A DNA stretch of 64,000 nt from Natronococcus pandeyae (GTDB lineage: Archaea > Halobacteriota > Halobacteria > Halobacteriales > Natrialbaceae). Location of the stretch: positions 248,001 to 312,000 of the forward strand of contig NZ_PHNJ01000001.1 of NCBI RefSeq assembly GCF_008122205.1. The letters run 5' to 3'. The position numbers and the translations under genes are program-made. Shown here piece after piece: positions 24,956-32,850 of the stretch (positions within the stretch are counted from its first letter, which is position 1; each line of letters begins with the position of its first letter). The notes beneath the pieces were generated by a model, which saw only the letters and a list, made by a program, of their open reading frames with translations, was not told where the DNA came from and ran no database searches.

Positions 24956-26632
24956 ATGACACCACCGCCAGAATCTTCGGACGAGTATTCGCTTCAGGAT
25001 CCTGACCCGGTCTCGAGCCCGCTGAGCGAGCACAGCTTTATCGAAGCGGCGTTCAACGCGCTCCCGACGCAGGTCGCGATTCTGGACGACACTGGCGAGA
25101 TCGTCTACACGAACGACGCGTGGCGGCGGTTCGGCGAGTCGAACGGGATTGCAGAGCCCGCTCACACGCTCGGTGTCGACTACCTCGAGGTCTGTGAGGA
25201 GAGCGACGACCAGCACGCAGCGACGGCCGCAGCCGGTATCAACGCCGTCCTCGGGGGTACCCAGTCGCAGTTCAGCTTCGAATACCCGTGTCACAGCGAC
25301 GACGAACGGCGATGGTTCACGATGCGGGCGATCCAGTTCGAGCACGACGGCGCCGAGTACGTGCTGGTCTTGCACCTCAACATCACGGACCGAAAGCGCT
25401 CCGAACTCCGGGTGCAGGAACAGAACACGGAACTCGAGACGCTCAACCAGGTCAACTCGATCGTCCGGAACGTGATCGATTCGCTGCTGGCGGGCGTCAC
25501 GAAAACGGACATCGAGACCGCGATCTGCGAGCAACTCGCGACCAGTTCGCTCTTTCACTCGGCGTACATCGTCGACCGCTCGCTCGACGATCGTGGGTTC
25601 TCGGTCCGGGCGAGCGCCGGCTTCTCGGAGGAGACGGAACGAACGCTCGCCGACCTCGAGAACGCGGATTGCTCTGGCACCGGACTCGAGACCGCGATCG
25701 ACGAGGGCTCCACCGAGGCCGTAAACGGACTGTTCGAAGCGGGTTCGATCCCCGGGCCGGTCGCGGACGTCGCTCGCCACCACGGCTACGAGTCACACCT
25801 GATCGTTCCGATCTGCTACCGCCGGACGACGTACGGTGCGCTGGTGGTGAACGCGATCGATTTCCATGCCTTCAGCGACAGGGAGCAGTCGGCGTTCGAC
25901 GTGCTCGGCGACGCGATCGGCTACGCCTACAACGCGATCGAAAACCGGCAGCTTCTCCACGCGGATGCCGTCACCGAACTCAGATTCGAGGTTTCCGAAC
26001 CCGACTCGCTGCTGGCGACCATCTCGGATCAGACCGAGTGTACGGTCGTCCTCGATGGGGTCGTCCCCGCGGGAGACGGGACCCTTCGCTGTTACGTGAC
26101 GATCACCGAGACGCCGCCCGAGACGGTGCTCGAGAGTATCGACGGACTCGACGGCATCACGGCCCACGTCGTGAGCGAGCGCACGGACGACTTTCTGCTC
26201 GAGTGTACCATCCGAGCGGGGTCGCCACTCGTTCCGCTCGTCGAGTACGGTGCAACCGTCGAGGCTGCCCGTGCCCAGGACGGGACCCTCGAGCTATCGG
26301 CGGCCGTCGCGGCCGGGTCCGAGGTCCGCAGCGTAGTCGAAGCAGTGCTGTCGAATCGTCCGACCGCCAGGCTCCGCTCGAAACAGCGGACGGAGCGGTC
26401 GATCCGGTCGACTCGCGAATTCCGGGCTGCACTCGACGATCGGCTCACGGACCGACAGCGCGATATGCTGGAAGCAGCCTACTTCGCCGGCTACTTCGAG
26501 CGCCCGCGCGAGACCACCGGTGGAGAGATCGCGGACTCCTTCGACATCTCGCCGCCGACCTTTCATCAGCACCTGCAGACGGGTCTGAACAAGCTCGCCG
26601 GCCTCGCACTGGACCAGGACCAGGGAGAGTGA
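24956..26632 (+). CDS. PAS-GAF-bacterio-opsin activator (BAT) HTH regulator
   Basis: This 558-residue sensor-regulator has a PAS domain (about 30-148, FNALPTQVAILDDTGEIVYTNDAWRRF), a short coiled linker, a GAF domain (about 165-320, including SHLIVPICYRRTTYGALVVNA), a BAT beta-rich middle (about 335-480) and a C-terminal HTH_10 (about 497-550, LTDRQRDMLEAAYFAGYFERPRETTGGEIADSF). Proteins of this type sense light, oxygen or redox and activate target promoters such as bop. It has no transmembrane segment, so signals are cytoplasmic. It faces away from the HalOD1/response regulator operon; a TAGCTAATT element about 15-25 bases before the ATG may contribute to its promoter. Confidence 0.93.
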   Translation: MTPPPESSDEYSLQDPDPVSSPLSEHSFIEAAFNALPTQVAILDDTGEIVYTNDAWRRFGESNGIAEPAHTLGVDYLEVCEESDDQHAATAAAGINAVLGGTQSQFSFEYPCHSDDERRWFTMRAIQFEHDGAEYVLVLHLNITDRKRSELRVQEQNTELETLNQVNSIVRNVIDSLLAGVTKTDIETAICEQLATSSLFHSAYIVDRSLDDRGFSVRASAGFSEETERTLADLENADCSGTGLETAIDEGSTEAVNGLFEAGSIPGPVADVARHHGYESHLIVPICYRRTTYGALVVNAIDFHAFSDREQSAFDVLGDAIGYAYNAIENRQLLHADAVTELRFEVSEPDSLLATISDQTECTVVLDGVVPAGDGTLRCYVTITETPPETVLESIDGLDGITAHVVSERTDDFLLECTIRAGSPLVPLVEYGATVEAARAQDGTLELSAAVAAGSEVRSVVEAVLSNRPTARLRSKQRTERSIRSTREFRAALDDRLTDRQRDMLEAAYFAGYFERPRETTGGEIADSFDISPPTFHQHLQTGLNKLAGLALDQDQGE

Positions 26633-26662
26633 ACGGCACGTCGAGTACGGCCGCAGCCGAGA

Positions 26663-27133
26663 TTATGCCGCCGCGGTCAGGTCCCGCAACCGCTCGAGAC
26701 CGTCTTCTGCCTCCGTCTTCGTCTCCTCGAGCGGATCGACGATTTCCTCGGGCAGGTTCATCCGATCGGCGAGTTCCAGGAGCGTCTCGAGTATCGTGAT
26801 CTCGAGTCGCTCGATCGTTCGCCCGAACTCTGCTTCGACGAGGTCGCCGAGGACCGGTCGCTCGAGGTCGTCGACGAGTTCCTCGCGCTCGGAGCGAAGG
26901 GTGTCGAGCGGTTCGTGCTCGATCGGTCCGGGTTCGGCGTCGATACCTTCGAAGACGACGTCGAGTCGTCCTACCTGGTCCGTCGTCGCCTCGCTGTGGG
27001 CCATGTAGAACTCCTCGAGTTCCTCGTCGGTCGTGGCCTCGGCCAGTTCGGTCTGCAACTCCTCGAGTTCTCGCTCGAGGTGGTACAGTTCACGAAGCTT
27101 CCGGACGAACAGGTCTCGTTCCGATTCGATCAT
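26663..27133 (-). CDS. Ferritin-like DUF892 (YciE-type) protein
   Basis: This 156-residue, mostly helical protein starts at MIESERDLFVRKLRELYHLERELEELQTEL, the usual start of haloarchaeal DUF892 proteins, relatives of E. coli YciE. DUF892 proteins have a four-helix ferritin-like fold. Glu residues suitable for metal binding lie in several helices, but key residues cannot be assigned with certainty. It converges on the upstream BAT regulator gene and diverges from the next BAT gene with 163 bases between starts. A stress or redox role is likely but unproven. An in-frame extension upstream to 27268 is Arg-rich and probably not translated. Confidence 0.85.
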   Translation of the reverse strand: MIESERDLFVRKLRELYHLERELEELQTELAEATTDEELEEFYMAHSEATTDQVGRLDVVFEGIDAEPGPIEHEPLDTLRSEREELVDDLERPVLGDLVEAEFGRTIERLEITILETLLELADRMNLPEEIVDPLEETKTEAEDGLERLRDLTAAA

Positions 27134-27267
27134 TCCATCGGGGAGGTCAGTATCGACGTACAAATCGCTTCTGCGGGCACTCGAAACGCGCCGAGACCCC
27201 CGTGACCGCCGCCTGTCCCGTCGTCGCGTATCGTGGTCTGCCCCGACGAGGGCCCCTACTCGATTCA

Positions 27268-27275
27268 CTTATTTT
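27268..27275 (+). promoter_or_regulatory. TATA box of the short BAT regulator
   Basis: CTTATTTT lies 22-29 bases before the ATG at 27297, consistent with a leaderless transcript. A purine-rich GGAAAAACTGG separates it from the start. Confidence 0.5.
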
Positions 27276-27296
27276 GGTCTGGAAAAACTGGGCAGT

Positions 27297-27968
27297 ATGA
27301 GCCTCTTTGGGGAGTTTCACGTTCCTGCCAAGGCGTTCGCACTCCACGAAACGCTTCGGACCCTACCAGACCTCGTCGTCGAAGTCGAGCGCGTCGTCGC
27401 GGCCGACGAAATCCTCACGCCGTACTTCTGGGTCACCGGTGTCGATGGTGAGACGTTCGAGCAGGCGGTCACGTCCGATCCGACCGTTCGAGACGTTCGA
27501 CACATCGACGACTACGACCGCTCGATGCTGTATCGCGCGGAGTGGACCGAAAACGTCGAATCGCTCGTCTACGCTTACGCGGAGGCCGGCGTCACGATCC
27601 TCGAGGCGTCCGCACAGCACGACGAGTGGGAGCTTCGGATGCGGTTTACCGACCGTGAGGGGCTCGACGAGTTCCAGTCGTACTGTGCCGACTACGACAT
27701 TCCGTACCGGCTCACTCAGCTATTCGCGCGCGCTCATCCGCGCGGCGTCGGACAGTACGGGCTGACCGAAAAACAGCACGAGGCGCTCGTTACCGCCTGG
27801 GAGATGGGGTACTTCTCGTCGCCGTCTGTCTCACTCAAAGATGTTGCCGCGGAACTCGACATCACGCAACAATCACTCTCCAAACGGTTGCACCGAGGTC
27901 ACGAGGCGCTGATCAGCAACACGCTCGCCGTCACGCCGCCCACCGAGGAGTCGTCGATCGCCAGGTGA
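27297..27968 (+). CDS. Bacterio-opsin activator-like HTH_10 regulator
   Basis: This 223-residue protein contains a BAT-type N-terminal beta domain (about 1-150) and a C-terminal HTH_10 (about 163-215: GLTEKQHEALVTAWEMGYFSSPSVSLKDVAAELDITQQSLSKRLHRG). It lacks PAS and GAF sensor domains, so it is a short output regulator, probably ligand-binding through its N-terminal domain. It follows a larger PAS-GAF-BAT gene and precedes a DUF7344 protein and a response regulator, forming a dense regulatory block. A TATA box at 27268-27275 suggests its own leaderless transcript. Its target genes are unknown. Confidence 0.92.
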   Translation: MSLFGEFHVPAKAFALHETLRTLPDLVVEVERVVAADEILTPYFWVTGVDGETFEQAVTSDPTVRDVRHIDDYDRSMLYRAEWTENVESLVYAYAEAGVTILEASAQHDEWELRMRFTDREGLDEFQSYCADYDIPYRLTQLFARAHPRGVGQYGLTEKQHEALVTAWEMGYFSSPSVSLKDVAAELDITQQSLSKRLHRGHEALISNTLAVTPPTEESSIAR

Positions 27969-28070
27969 CTGGTCGGACCGCCAGCATCGGATTCGGCCGC
28001 TCTCGAAACTTAAAGGACTGACTATACAAACCAACGGCTCAACCCCGTTCGGTACAGATTATTCGTATCT

Positions 28071-28442
28071 ATGGAACACGGCAGTGCGGAACTCGACGTC
28101 GTCTTCGACCTTCTTGCGAATCAACGACGGCGTCGGGTTCTTGGCGTTCTCAAGGCGGACGATCGGCGACTGACGTTGAACGACCTGACCAAAGAGATCG
28201 CCGTTCAGGAGTCCGAAGCGCTGATTACCGATATTCCCGGCGACGACGTCTACGACATCTTTCTCTCACTGCAGCACACCCACGTCCCGAAACTCGCAGC
28301 GCTCGAACTCGTCGAGTACGATCGGAAACGGAACATCGTCGAACCGACCGATCGGCTCGGATCCCTGGAACCGCAGCTCTCGATCGCGATAGGGCTCGAT
28401 TCCGACTCCGAGCTGCGACCCGACAAAACCGGCGCCAGGTGA
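28071..28442 (+). CDS. DUF7344-type helix-turn-helix protein
   Basis: This 123-residue protein shares the DUF7344 plan with the gene at 21982-22356: VVFDLLANQRRRRVLGVLKADDRRLTLNDLTKEIAVQES, then VYDIFLSLQHTHVPKLAALELVEYDRKRNIVEPTD, which looks like a helix followed by a wing. It is probably a small DNA-binding or protein-binding regulator; its ligand is unknown. The stop codon lies 6 bases from the stop of the convergent response regulator gene, so the two transcripts must overlap. The promoter may use ACTTAAAGG (28008-28016), leaving a leader of about 30 bases. Confidence 0.8.
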   Translation: MEHGSAELDVVFDLLANQRRRRVLGVLKADDRRLTLNDLTKEIAVQESEALITDIPGDDVYDIFLSLQHTHVPKLAALELVEYDRKRNIVEPTDRLGSLEPQLSIAIGLDSDSELRPDKTGAR

Positions 28443-28448
28443 TCCGGC

Positions 28449-28916
28449 TCACTGACCGGGTGGAAGCGTCGCGGTCGCAAGCCAGAACTCCTCGATCGAT
28501 CGCACGATGTCGACGAACGCGTCCGGATCGACCGGCTTCGTCAGATAGGCGTTTGCCCCCAGTCGATAGGCCTGCCGCACGTTTTCGGGAGTGTCCGAAC
28601 TCGTGAGCATAATCACCGGGATCTCACAGTAGTCGGGATCCGTTTTGAGGCTGTCCAGTACCTCCTCGCCGGACAGCTGTGGCAGGTTCAGATCGAGGAG
28701 GACGAGATCCGGACGCGGAGCGTCCTCGTACGGCTCCCGCTGCCGGACGAACTCGAGTGCGTCCCGTCCGTTGGAGACGACGTGAATTCGGTGTGAGATG
28801 TCGGCCTCCTCCATCGCCTCCTCGAGCAGTCGGACGTCTCCGGGATTGTCTTCGACGAGCAGTATCTCTCTCGTCTGGGCGTCTCGGCGACTGAAATCGT
28901 TCTCGTACGTGCTCAT
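28449..28916 (-). CDS. CheY-like response regulator (receiver domain only)
   Basis: This 155-residue protein is a receiver domain with an N-terminal 17-residue extension. The metal pair E22-D23, phosphoacceptor D75 in VLLDLNLPQ, the switch T/S in MLTSS, and the Lys in YLTKP are all present. It is of the same Rcp1-like type as 23977-24420 (VEDNPGDVRLLEEAM). It has no attached output and no histidine kinase nearby, so the kinase must be elsewhere. It converges closely on the DUF7344 gene. Upstream lies an unusually long non-coding stretch (28917-29501). ATG at 28916 is the natural start; a longer frame has no family match. Confidence 0.92.
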   Translation of the reverse strand: MSTYENDFSRRDAQTREILLVEDNPGDVRLLEEAMEEADISHRIHVVSNGRDALEFVRQREPYEDAPRPDLVLLDLNLPQLSGEEVLDSLKTDPDYCEIPVIMLTSSDTPENVRQAYRLGANAYLTKPVDPDAFVDIVRSIEEFWLATATLPPGQ

Positions 28917-29501
28917 CGTCCGTCCCCAGTCAACTCCTGATCGGCCGGGCGGTCCCCCGCTCGTGAATACGCTCGCCAGACGCACGAGAGTGATATCTGA
29001 TCCCCGGTCGTCGGTTCGCGCCACGCTCGACGCAATTCGTCTCCGTCACTACGATCTCCTCGGCCTCGTTGCGACTGGGGATCCTGCGCTGGCGCTTCAT
29101 TCGTGTCGGGCTATGAGCGAGTAGTACATAAGGGGCCGGTCAAAACAGATTGGGTCTCCCCGACTCGGTCGGGTTACCTCGGCGTTCCGCCGCCGAATCG
29201 TTCCAGAGCTACTTTTTCGCCTCGAGTCTCGTCCTGGACGACTGCTCTCTGCCCACGGACGCTACGCGGCCGTCTGTACGGCTCGCAGGGCGGAGATCCT
29301 GCGCTGGCGCACATCTGTTCGGCGAGAGCTCCGTTCTCGCTGACCGTCGCCCACTCCTGCTCGCGAAGAGATCGAAAAGGCGGCTCGTTCACTCGCAGGA
29401 CGGTGTTCAGAGTACACCGACTCGCCGAGAGAATCGACCATCCGGTACGCTGATCACTCACAGTAGTCTCTGAACACGGCCCACTCCCGGTAGAGCAACT
29501 C
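28917..29501. other. Long non-coding region with a 16-bp direct repeat
   Basis: I see no convincing gene here. Open frames on both strands are rich in Arg/Ser/Cys and lack the acidic composition of the neighbours. The 16-mer GATCCTGCGCTGGCGC occurs at 29080-29095 and again at 29295-29310. A TACATAAGG element at 29126-29134 could be a TATA box, but no protein gene follows it on that strand, so a small RNA is possible. The minus-strand promoter of the response regulator must lie near 28940-28960. Confidence 0.5.
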
Positions 29502-30227
29502 TTACTCCAACTGCGCGTCGGTCACCCGAATCGTCCCGCGCGTTCCGTCCCACTCGGTTTCGTACTCGAGGCCGATCCGTCGGTCCATATGCGGGCCGTC
29601 CACTACCAGCGTCTCGAACTCGCCGCCCTCTCCTAGGATATGGACGCCGTACTCCTCGTTGAGCGCCTCGAGTTCCGCGAGCGCTTCCGCGTCGATGGTT
29701 CGGCCGAGCCACGACTCGTCGAGACCGTGGGCCGCAACCTGAACGATCGTGATCTCGAAGCCGGCCTCGAGCATCGCGTCGGCGAGTTCGCGGGGATCCT
29801 CCTGCCAGAGCGGCGCGAACAGGTCGCAGCCGAGGCGGTCGCACATCCCCTGGATTCGGCTCGTCTGGTACTCGCTCTCGACGGCACCCGCCGTGACGCC
29901 TGCGATACCACCGGGACGTTCGGCGTCGAGTTCCGTCAGGGCGGCCTCGAGCGGCTCGAGTTCGTCGTCGCCCTGGACGCTCGAGTTCGCGGCGCTGTCG
30001 GCCTCGAAGTCCGCCGGTTCGACGTCTACCAGCGGAATCCCGATGCTCTCGGCCGCCAGTCCGGCCAGTTCGGTCGCTGGAACGTGGTACATGTACGAGT
30101 CGCCCGTCGGGTGAACGGTGACGAGTCGCTCGACGTTCAGTCCGCGCTCGAGGGCCTGGTACAGTGCCCACGCGGAGTCCTTGCCGCCGGAGAACAGGCT
30201 GATCCACGCCCCGTCTACGTCGCTCAT
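29502..30227 (-). CDS. dph6: Diphthine--ammonia ligase (Dph6)
   Basis: This 241-residue enzyme carries the PP-loop ATP pyrophosphatase motif SLFSGGKDSAWALYQA (about 9-24), which activates the carboxylate of diphthine on elongation factor 2 so that ammonia can form diphthamide. The family block EGGEFETLVVDGP (about 203-215) is also present. Diphthamide is made in all archaea. Between the motifs is a conserved GVTAGAVESEYQTSRIQ region. The start ATG at 30227 gives MSDVDGAWISLFSGGKDS. The upstream gene on the same strand ends 47 bases before, so the two may share a transcript. Confidence 0.93.
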   Translation of the reverse strand: MSDVDGAWISLFSGGKDSAWALYQALERGLNVERLVTVHPTGDSYMYHVPATELAGLAAESIGIPLVDVEPADFEADSAANSSVQGDDELEPLEAALTELDAERPGGIAGVTAGAVESEYQTSRIQGMCDRLGCDLFAPLWQEDPRELADAMLEAGFEITIVQVAAHGLDESWLGRTIDAEALAELEALNEEYGVHILGEGGEFETLVVDGPHMDRRIGLEYETEWDGTRGTIRVTDAQLE

Positions 30228-30274
30228 ACTGACTGCTGACCACACGGGAGTAAAGGGGTGACGAGTTTCGGCCG

Positions 30275-31585
30275 TCACCGGGACGGACTGGAACCTGACT
30301 CGTCGTCGGTCGTCGGGTCTTCCGGTGGGTCCCCGTCGGAGTCGATCGCCTCTGATTCGCCGCCGGAGTCGAGATCGGCCGTCGAACGGAACGCGGACTG
30401 CGGTCCGCCGTCGGTGAGCCCCGACTCCGGTTCGGTGTCCGTGAGGGTCGTCTCCTCGCTCGCCTCACCGTTCGATCCGCTAAACGTCGAGGCGACCCTG
30501 GCGCCGACGAGACTCACCACGATCGCACTGACGACGTACAGCGCCAGTCGCTCGCCGGCCGTGATGGCGAAACTGTCGATCGAGAGGACGCCCTGCTCGA
30601 TCGCGGGCACCAGAACCGAGTCGATGATCCGCTGTTGCTCGAGGAAGTACGCCGAGAAGCCGCGGATCACCAGCCCGACGGCGACGACGATGAAGGGCAG
30701 GTTGAGATAGGAGCTCCGGATCGGCTCCTCGCGGATGACCTCGTCGAGCAGTCGACCGGCGCTCGCCGTCAGCCCGGCGGCGGCGAGCCAGGGGACGCTG
30801 TCGAAGGCGAACCGCACTGCCGGGAGCAGAATTCCCGACGGCTCCTCGAGGTTCGAGACGCCGAGTGCACCGGCGAAGAGCCCGACGAGCGTCAATCCCG
30901 CTGCGACGACGTAGGTGACGACCGACACCTGTCCGGAGTACAGCGACTCGCGGACCTGGTGTGCGAACCCGGTCATGATCTCGTCGATGTTGAACCCCTT
31001 GTAGAGCAGGAAGACCCCGATCACGGTCGTAATTGCGGCTGCACCCTCGGCGGGACCGACGACCGTCGCGAGCATCGGGAACACCAGCAGCGTCAACCCG
31101 ATCGGCACGAGCACCGTCTGTCGGAGCTCTTCGTCGGCGAGGAACTGCTTGAGCAGGTAGTAGGTCGACTCGATATCGCGAGCCTGGCGGACGACCACGC
31201 GGTCGACGGAGTCGACCTGGACGCGACTCTCGACGATCGGCACCAGTCGCTCGTCCTCGGCGCTGTCGATGACGACGACGGCCGAGTCGGGGTCGTGGCT
31301 CGCCATGAGGTCGTCTATCTGTCGTGCGACGGACCGATCGGCCGAGACCATCGACTCTCGGTCCCCCGAGACGACCGCGACGACGACGTTCTCGTTCTCG
31401 TCGCGAAGGTTCTGGGCGACGCGCAGGGTCTCGAGCAGGGAGTTGACTCCCGAATCCTCCGGATCCGCGAGGCCGACGTCCGTCACGAGCGCACGAATTG
31501 CCTCCCAGCCGACGATGGGCGACCGAAGACCGGTCTTTCGCCCGACATCGTCGGTCCGGTCGAGACAGACGACCAGCGTTGTCAC
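30275..31585 (-). CDS. DUF373 membrane protein
   Basis: This 436-residue archaeal protein has a soluble N-terminal half and a membrane-embedded C-terminal half. The N-terminal domain (about 1-150; LVVCLDRTDDVGRKTGLRSPIVGWEA) is the DUF373 core, an alpha/beta domain with conserved D9 and R10. At least five hydrophobic segments follow from about 160 (VLVPIGLTLLVFPMLATVVG, AAITTVIGVFLLYKGF, VVTYVVAAGLTLVGLFAGALG, FIVVAVGLVIRGFSAYF, LALYVVSAIVVSLVGARV). A very acidic, Ser-rich tail ends it. DUF373 is nearly universal in Euryarchaeota, and its activity is unknown. It is upstream of dph6 on the same strand and may be cotranscribed with it. Confidence 0.9.
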   Translation of the reverse strand: MTTLVVCLDRTDDVGRKTGLRSPIVGWEAIRALVTDVGLADPEDSGVNSLLETLRVAQNLRDENENVVVAVVSGDRESMVSADRSVARQIDDLMASHDPDSAVVVIDSAEDERLVPIVESRVQVDSVDRVVVRQARDIESTYYLLKQFLADEELRQTVLVPIGLTLLVFPMLATVVGPAEGAAAITTVIGVFLLYKGFNIDEIMTGFAHQVRESLYSGQVSVVTYVVAAGLTLVGLFAGALGVSNLEEPSGILLPAVRFAFDSVPWLAAAGLTASAGRLLDEVIREEPIRSSYLNLPFIVVAVGLVIRGFSAYFLEQQRIIDSVLVPAIEQGVLSIDSFAITAGERLALYVVSAIVVSLVGARVASTFSGSNGEASEETTLTDTEPESGLTDGGPQSAFRSTADLDSGGESEAIDSDGDPPEDPTTDDESGSSPSR

Positions 31586-31716
31586 GGTAGGCGATCCATT
31601 CTGTGCAACGATAAAACCACGGACTCGTTCACCGGCACGTACTGCCAGACGGATGTCGTCGACGGGGGTCGGCTGAGCGATTGGTCGAACCCCTGCCCTC
31701 GTTACGCCCGTCCGTC

Positions 31717-32721
31717 TCAGAACCGAAGCCGGAACTCTCGGTCGCCGACGATGCCCGCAATTCCGGCGCCGAAGGCGTACGCGAGGCTCTGGGCACCGCC
31801 GCCGACACGGGCCATCAGCGGTCGCTCGGGTTCGAACTCCTCGACGGTCACGGCGTCGACCTCGAGGCGGTCCGCGAGTTCGTCTTCGATCTCGCGGCGG
31901 GTGCCGAGGTGGTCGACTAACCCCATCTCGTGGGCCTGCTCACCGAGGTAGATCCGGGCCTCGGTCTCGCGGACGAACTCGGGCTCTAAGTCCCGGCCGT
32001 CGCTGACGCGCTCGACGAACGTCTCGTAGTAGTCGTCGATCAGCCCCTGGAGGTAGGCTCGTTCGCTGTCGTCCATCTCCTTCAGCGGGGAGCCGGCGTC
32101 TTTGTACTCGCCCGCGGCGAACCGTTCGTAGGAGAGGCCTACCTTGTCGGCGAACTCGCTCGCGTTGACCCGCGAACCGATGACGCCGATCGACCCCACG
32201 ATACTACCGTCGCGCGCCCAGAGTTCGTCGCAGCCGCTGGCGATCCAGTAGCCGCCGCTCGCACAGACGTCGGTCGTGTAGGCGACCGTTGGCCCGTCGA
32301 ACCGCTCGGCCGCGAGTTTGATGTCGTCGCTGGGGACGACCTCGCCGCCGGGCGTGTTCAGCTTCAGGAGAAGTGCGTCGACGTTGTCGTCCTCGTCGGC
32401 CCGGTCGATCTGCTCGACGATATCGTCGGCCGGGGTCGAGCCCGGGCTCGAGGGGAATCGTCCACCGCCGCCGTCGCGGGTGATCGGCCCATCGACGGCG
32501 ACCTCGGCGACGTCGTAGCCGGGAAAGAGGTTCTCGGCGATCGAGCCGGCGATCCGAACGCCGAGGACGATCACGGCGAGTGCGACGAGCACGCCGACGA
32601 GGTCCGCAAGCGTGTCCGGATAGATGACGAACAGCGCGACGCCGATCACGGCGAACACCGCGGCCCCGAGCGCGACGATGGCGAGTCGCCCGATTCCTTC
32701 GCTACTGACCACAGCAGGCAC
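31717..32721 (-). CDS. sppA: Signal peptide peptidase SppA-type S49 serine protease
   Basis: This 334-residue protein has two hydrophobic segments at the N-terminus (about 12-33 and 40-58), then an S49 protease domain. The nucleophile region is YTTDVCASGGYWIASGCDELWA, with Ser next to ASGG, and the Lys partner is probably in the FAAGEYKDAGSPLKEM loop. GSIGVIG and IYLGEQAHEMGLVDHLGT complete the family pattern. SppA enzymes cut signal peptides and other membrane-bound peptides after export. GTG at 32721 is taken as start. The protease domain faces the cytoplasm or outside depending on anchor topology, which I cannot decide. Confidence 0.9.
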   Translation of the reverse strand: MPAVVSSEGIGRLAIVALGAAVFAVIGVALFVIYPDTLADLVGVLVALAVIVLGVRIAGSIAENLFPGYDVAEVAVDGPITRDGGGGRFPSSPGSTPADDIVEQIDRADEDDNVDALLLKLNTPGGEVVPSDDIKLAAERFDGPTVAYTTDVCASGGYWIASGCDELWARDGSIVGSIGVIGSRVNASEFADKVGLSYERFAAGEYKDAGSPLKEMDDSERAYLQGLIDDYYETFVERVSDGRDLEPEFVRETEARIYLGEQAHEMGLVDHLGTRREIEDELADRLEVDAVTVEEFEPERPLMARVGGGAQSLAYAFGAGIAGIVGDREFRLRF

Positions 32722-32850
32722 CTCGAGTCATATCCAACGGTGGAACTCCCGGCCCGTTAAGCGTTGACTTTTACAGGTCGGGTGAGCCGCGAGATCCGGG
32801 TTGTGGAGCGGTGTCCCGATGAATCCTCTACTGACTGCTGTCCGACAGTA

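Noticed and set aside
26663-27268. Upstream extension of the DUF892 protein to 27268
   Set aside because: The added 45 residues are Arg-rich and not family-like; ATG 27133 gives the standard N-terminus.
29103-29473. Overlapping 95-116-codon frames on both strands in the long gap
   Set aside because: Basic, Cys- and Ser-rich translations, unlike the acidic neighbours; none contains a recognisable domain.
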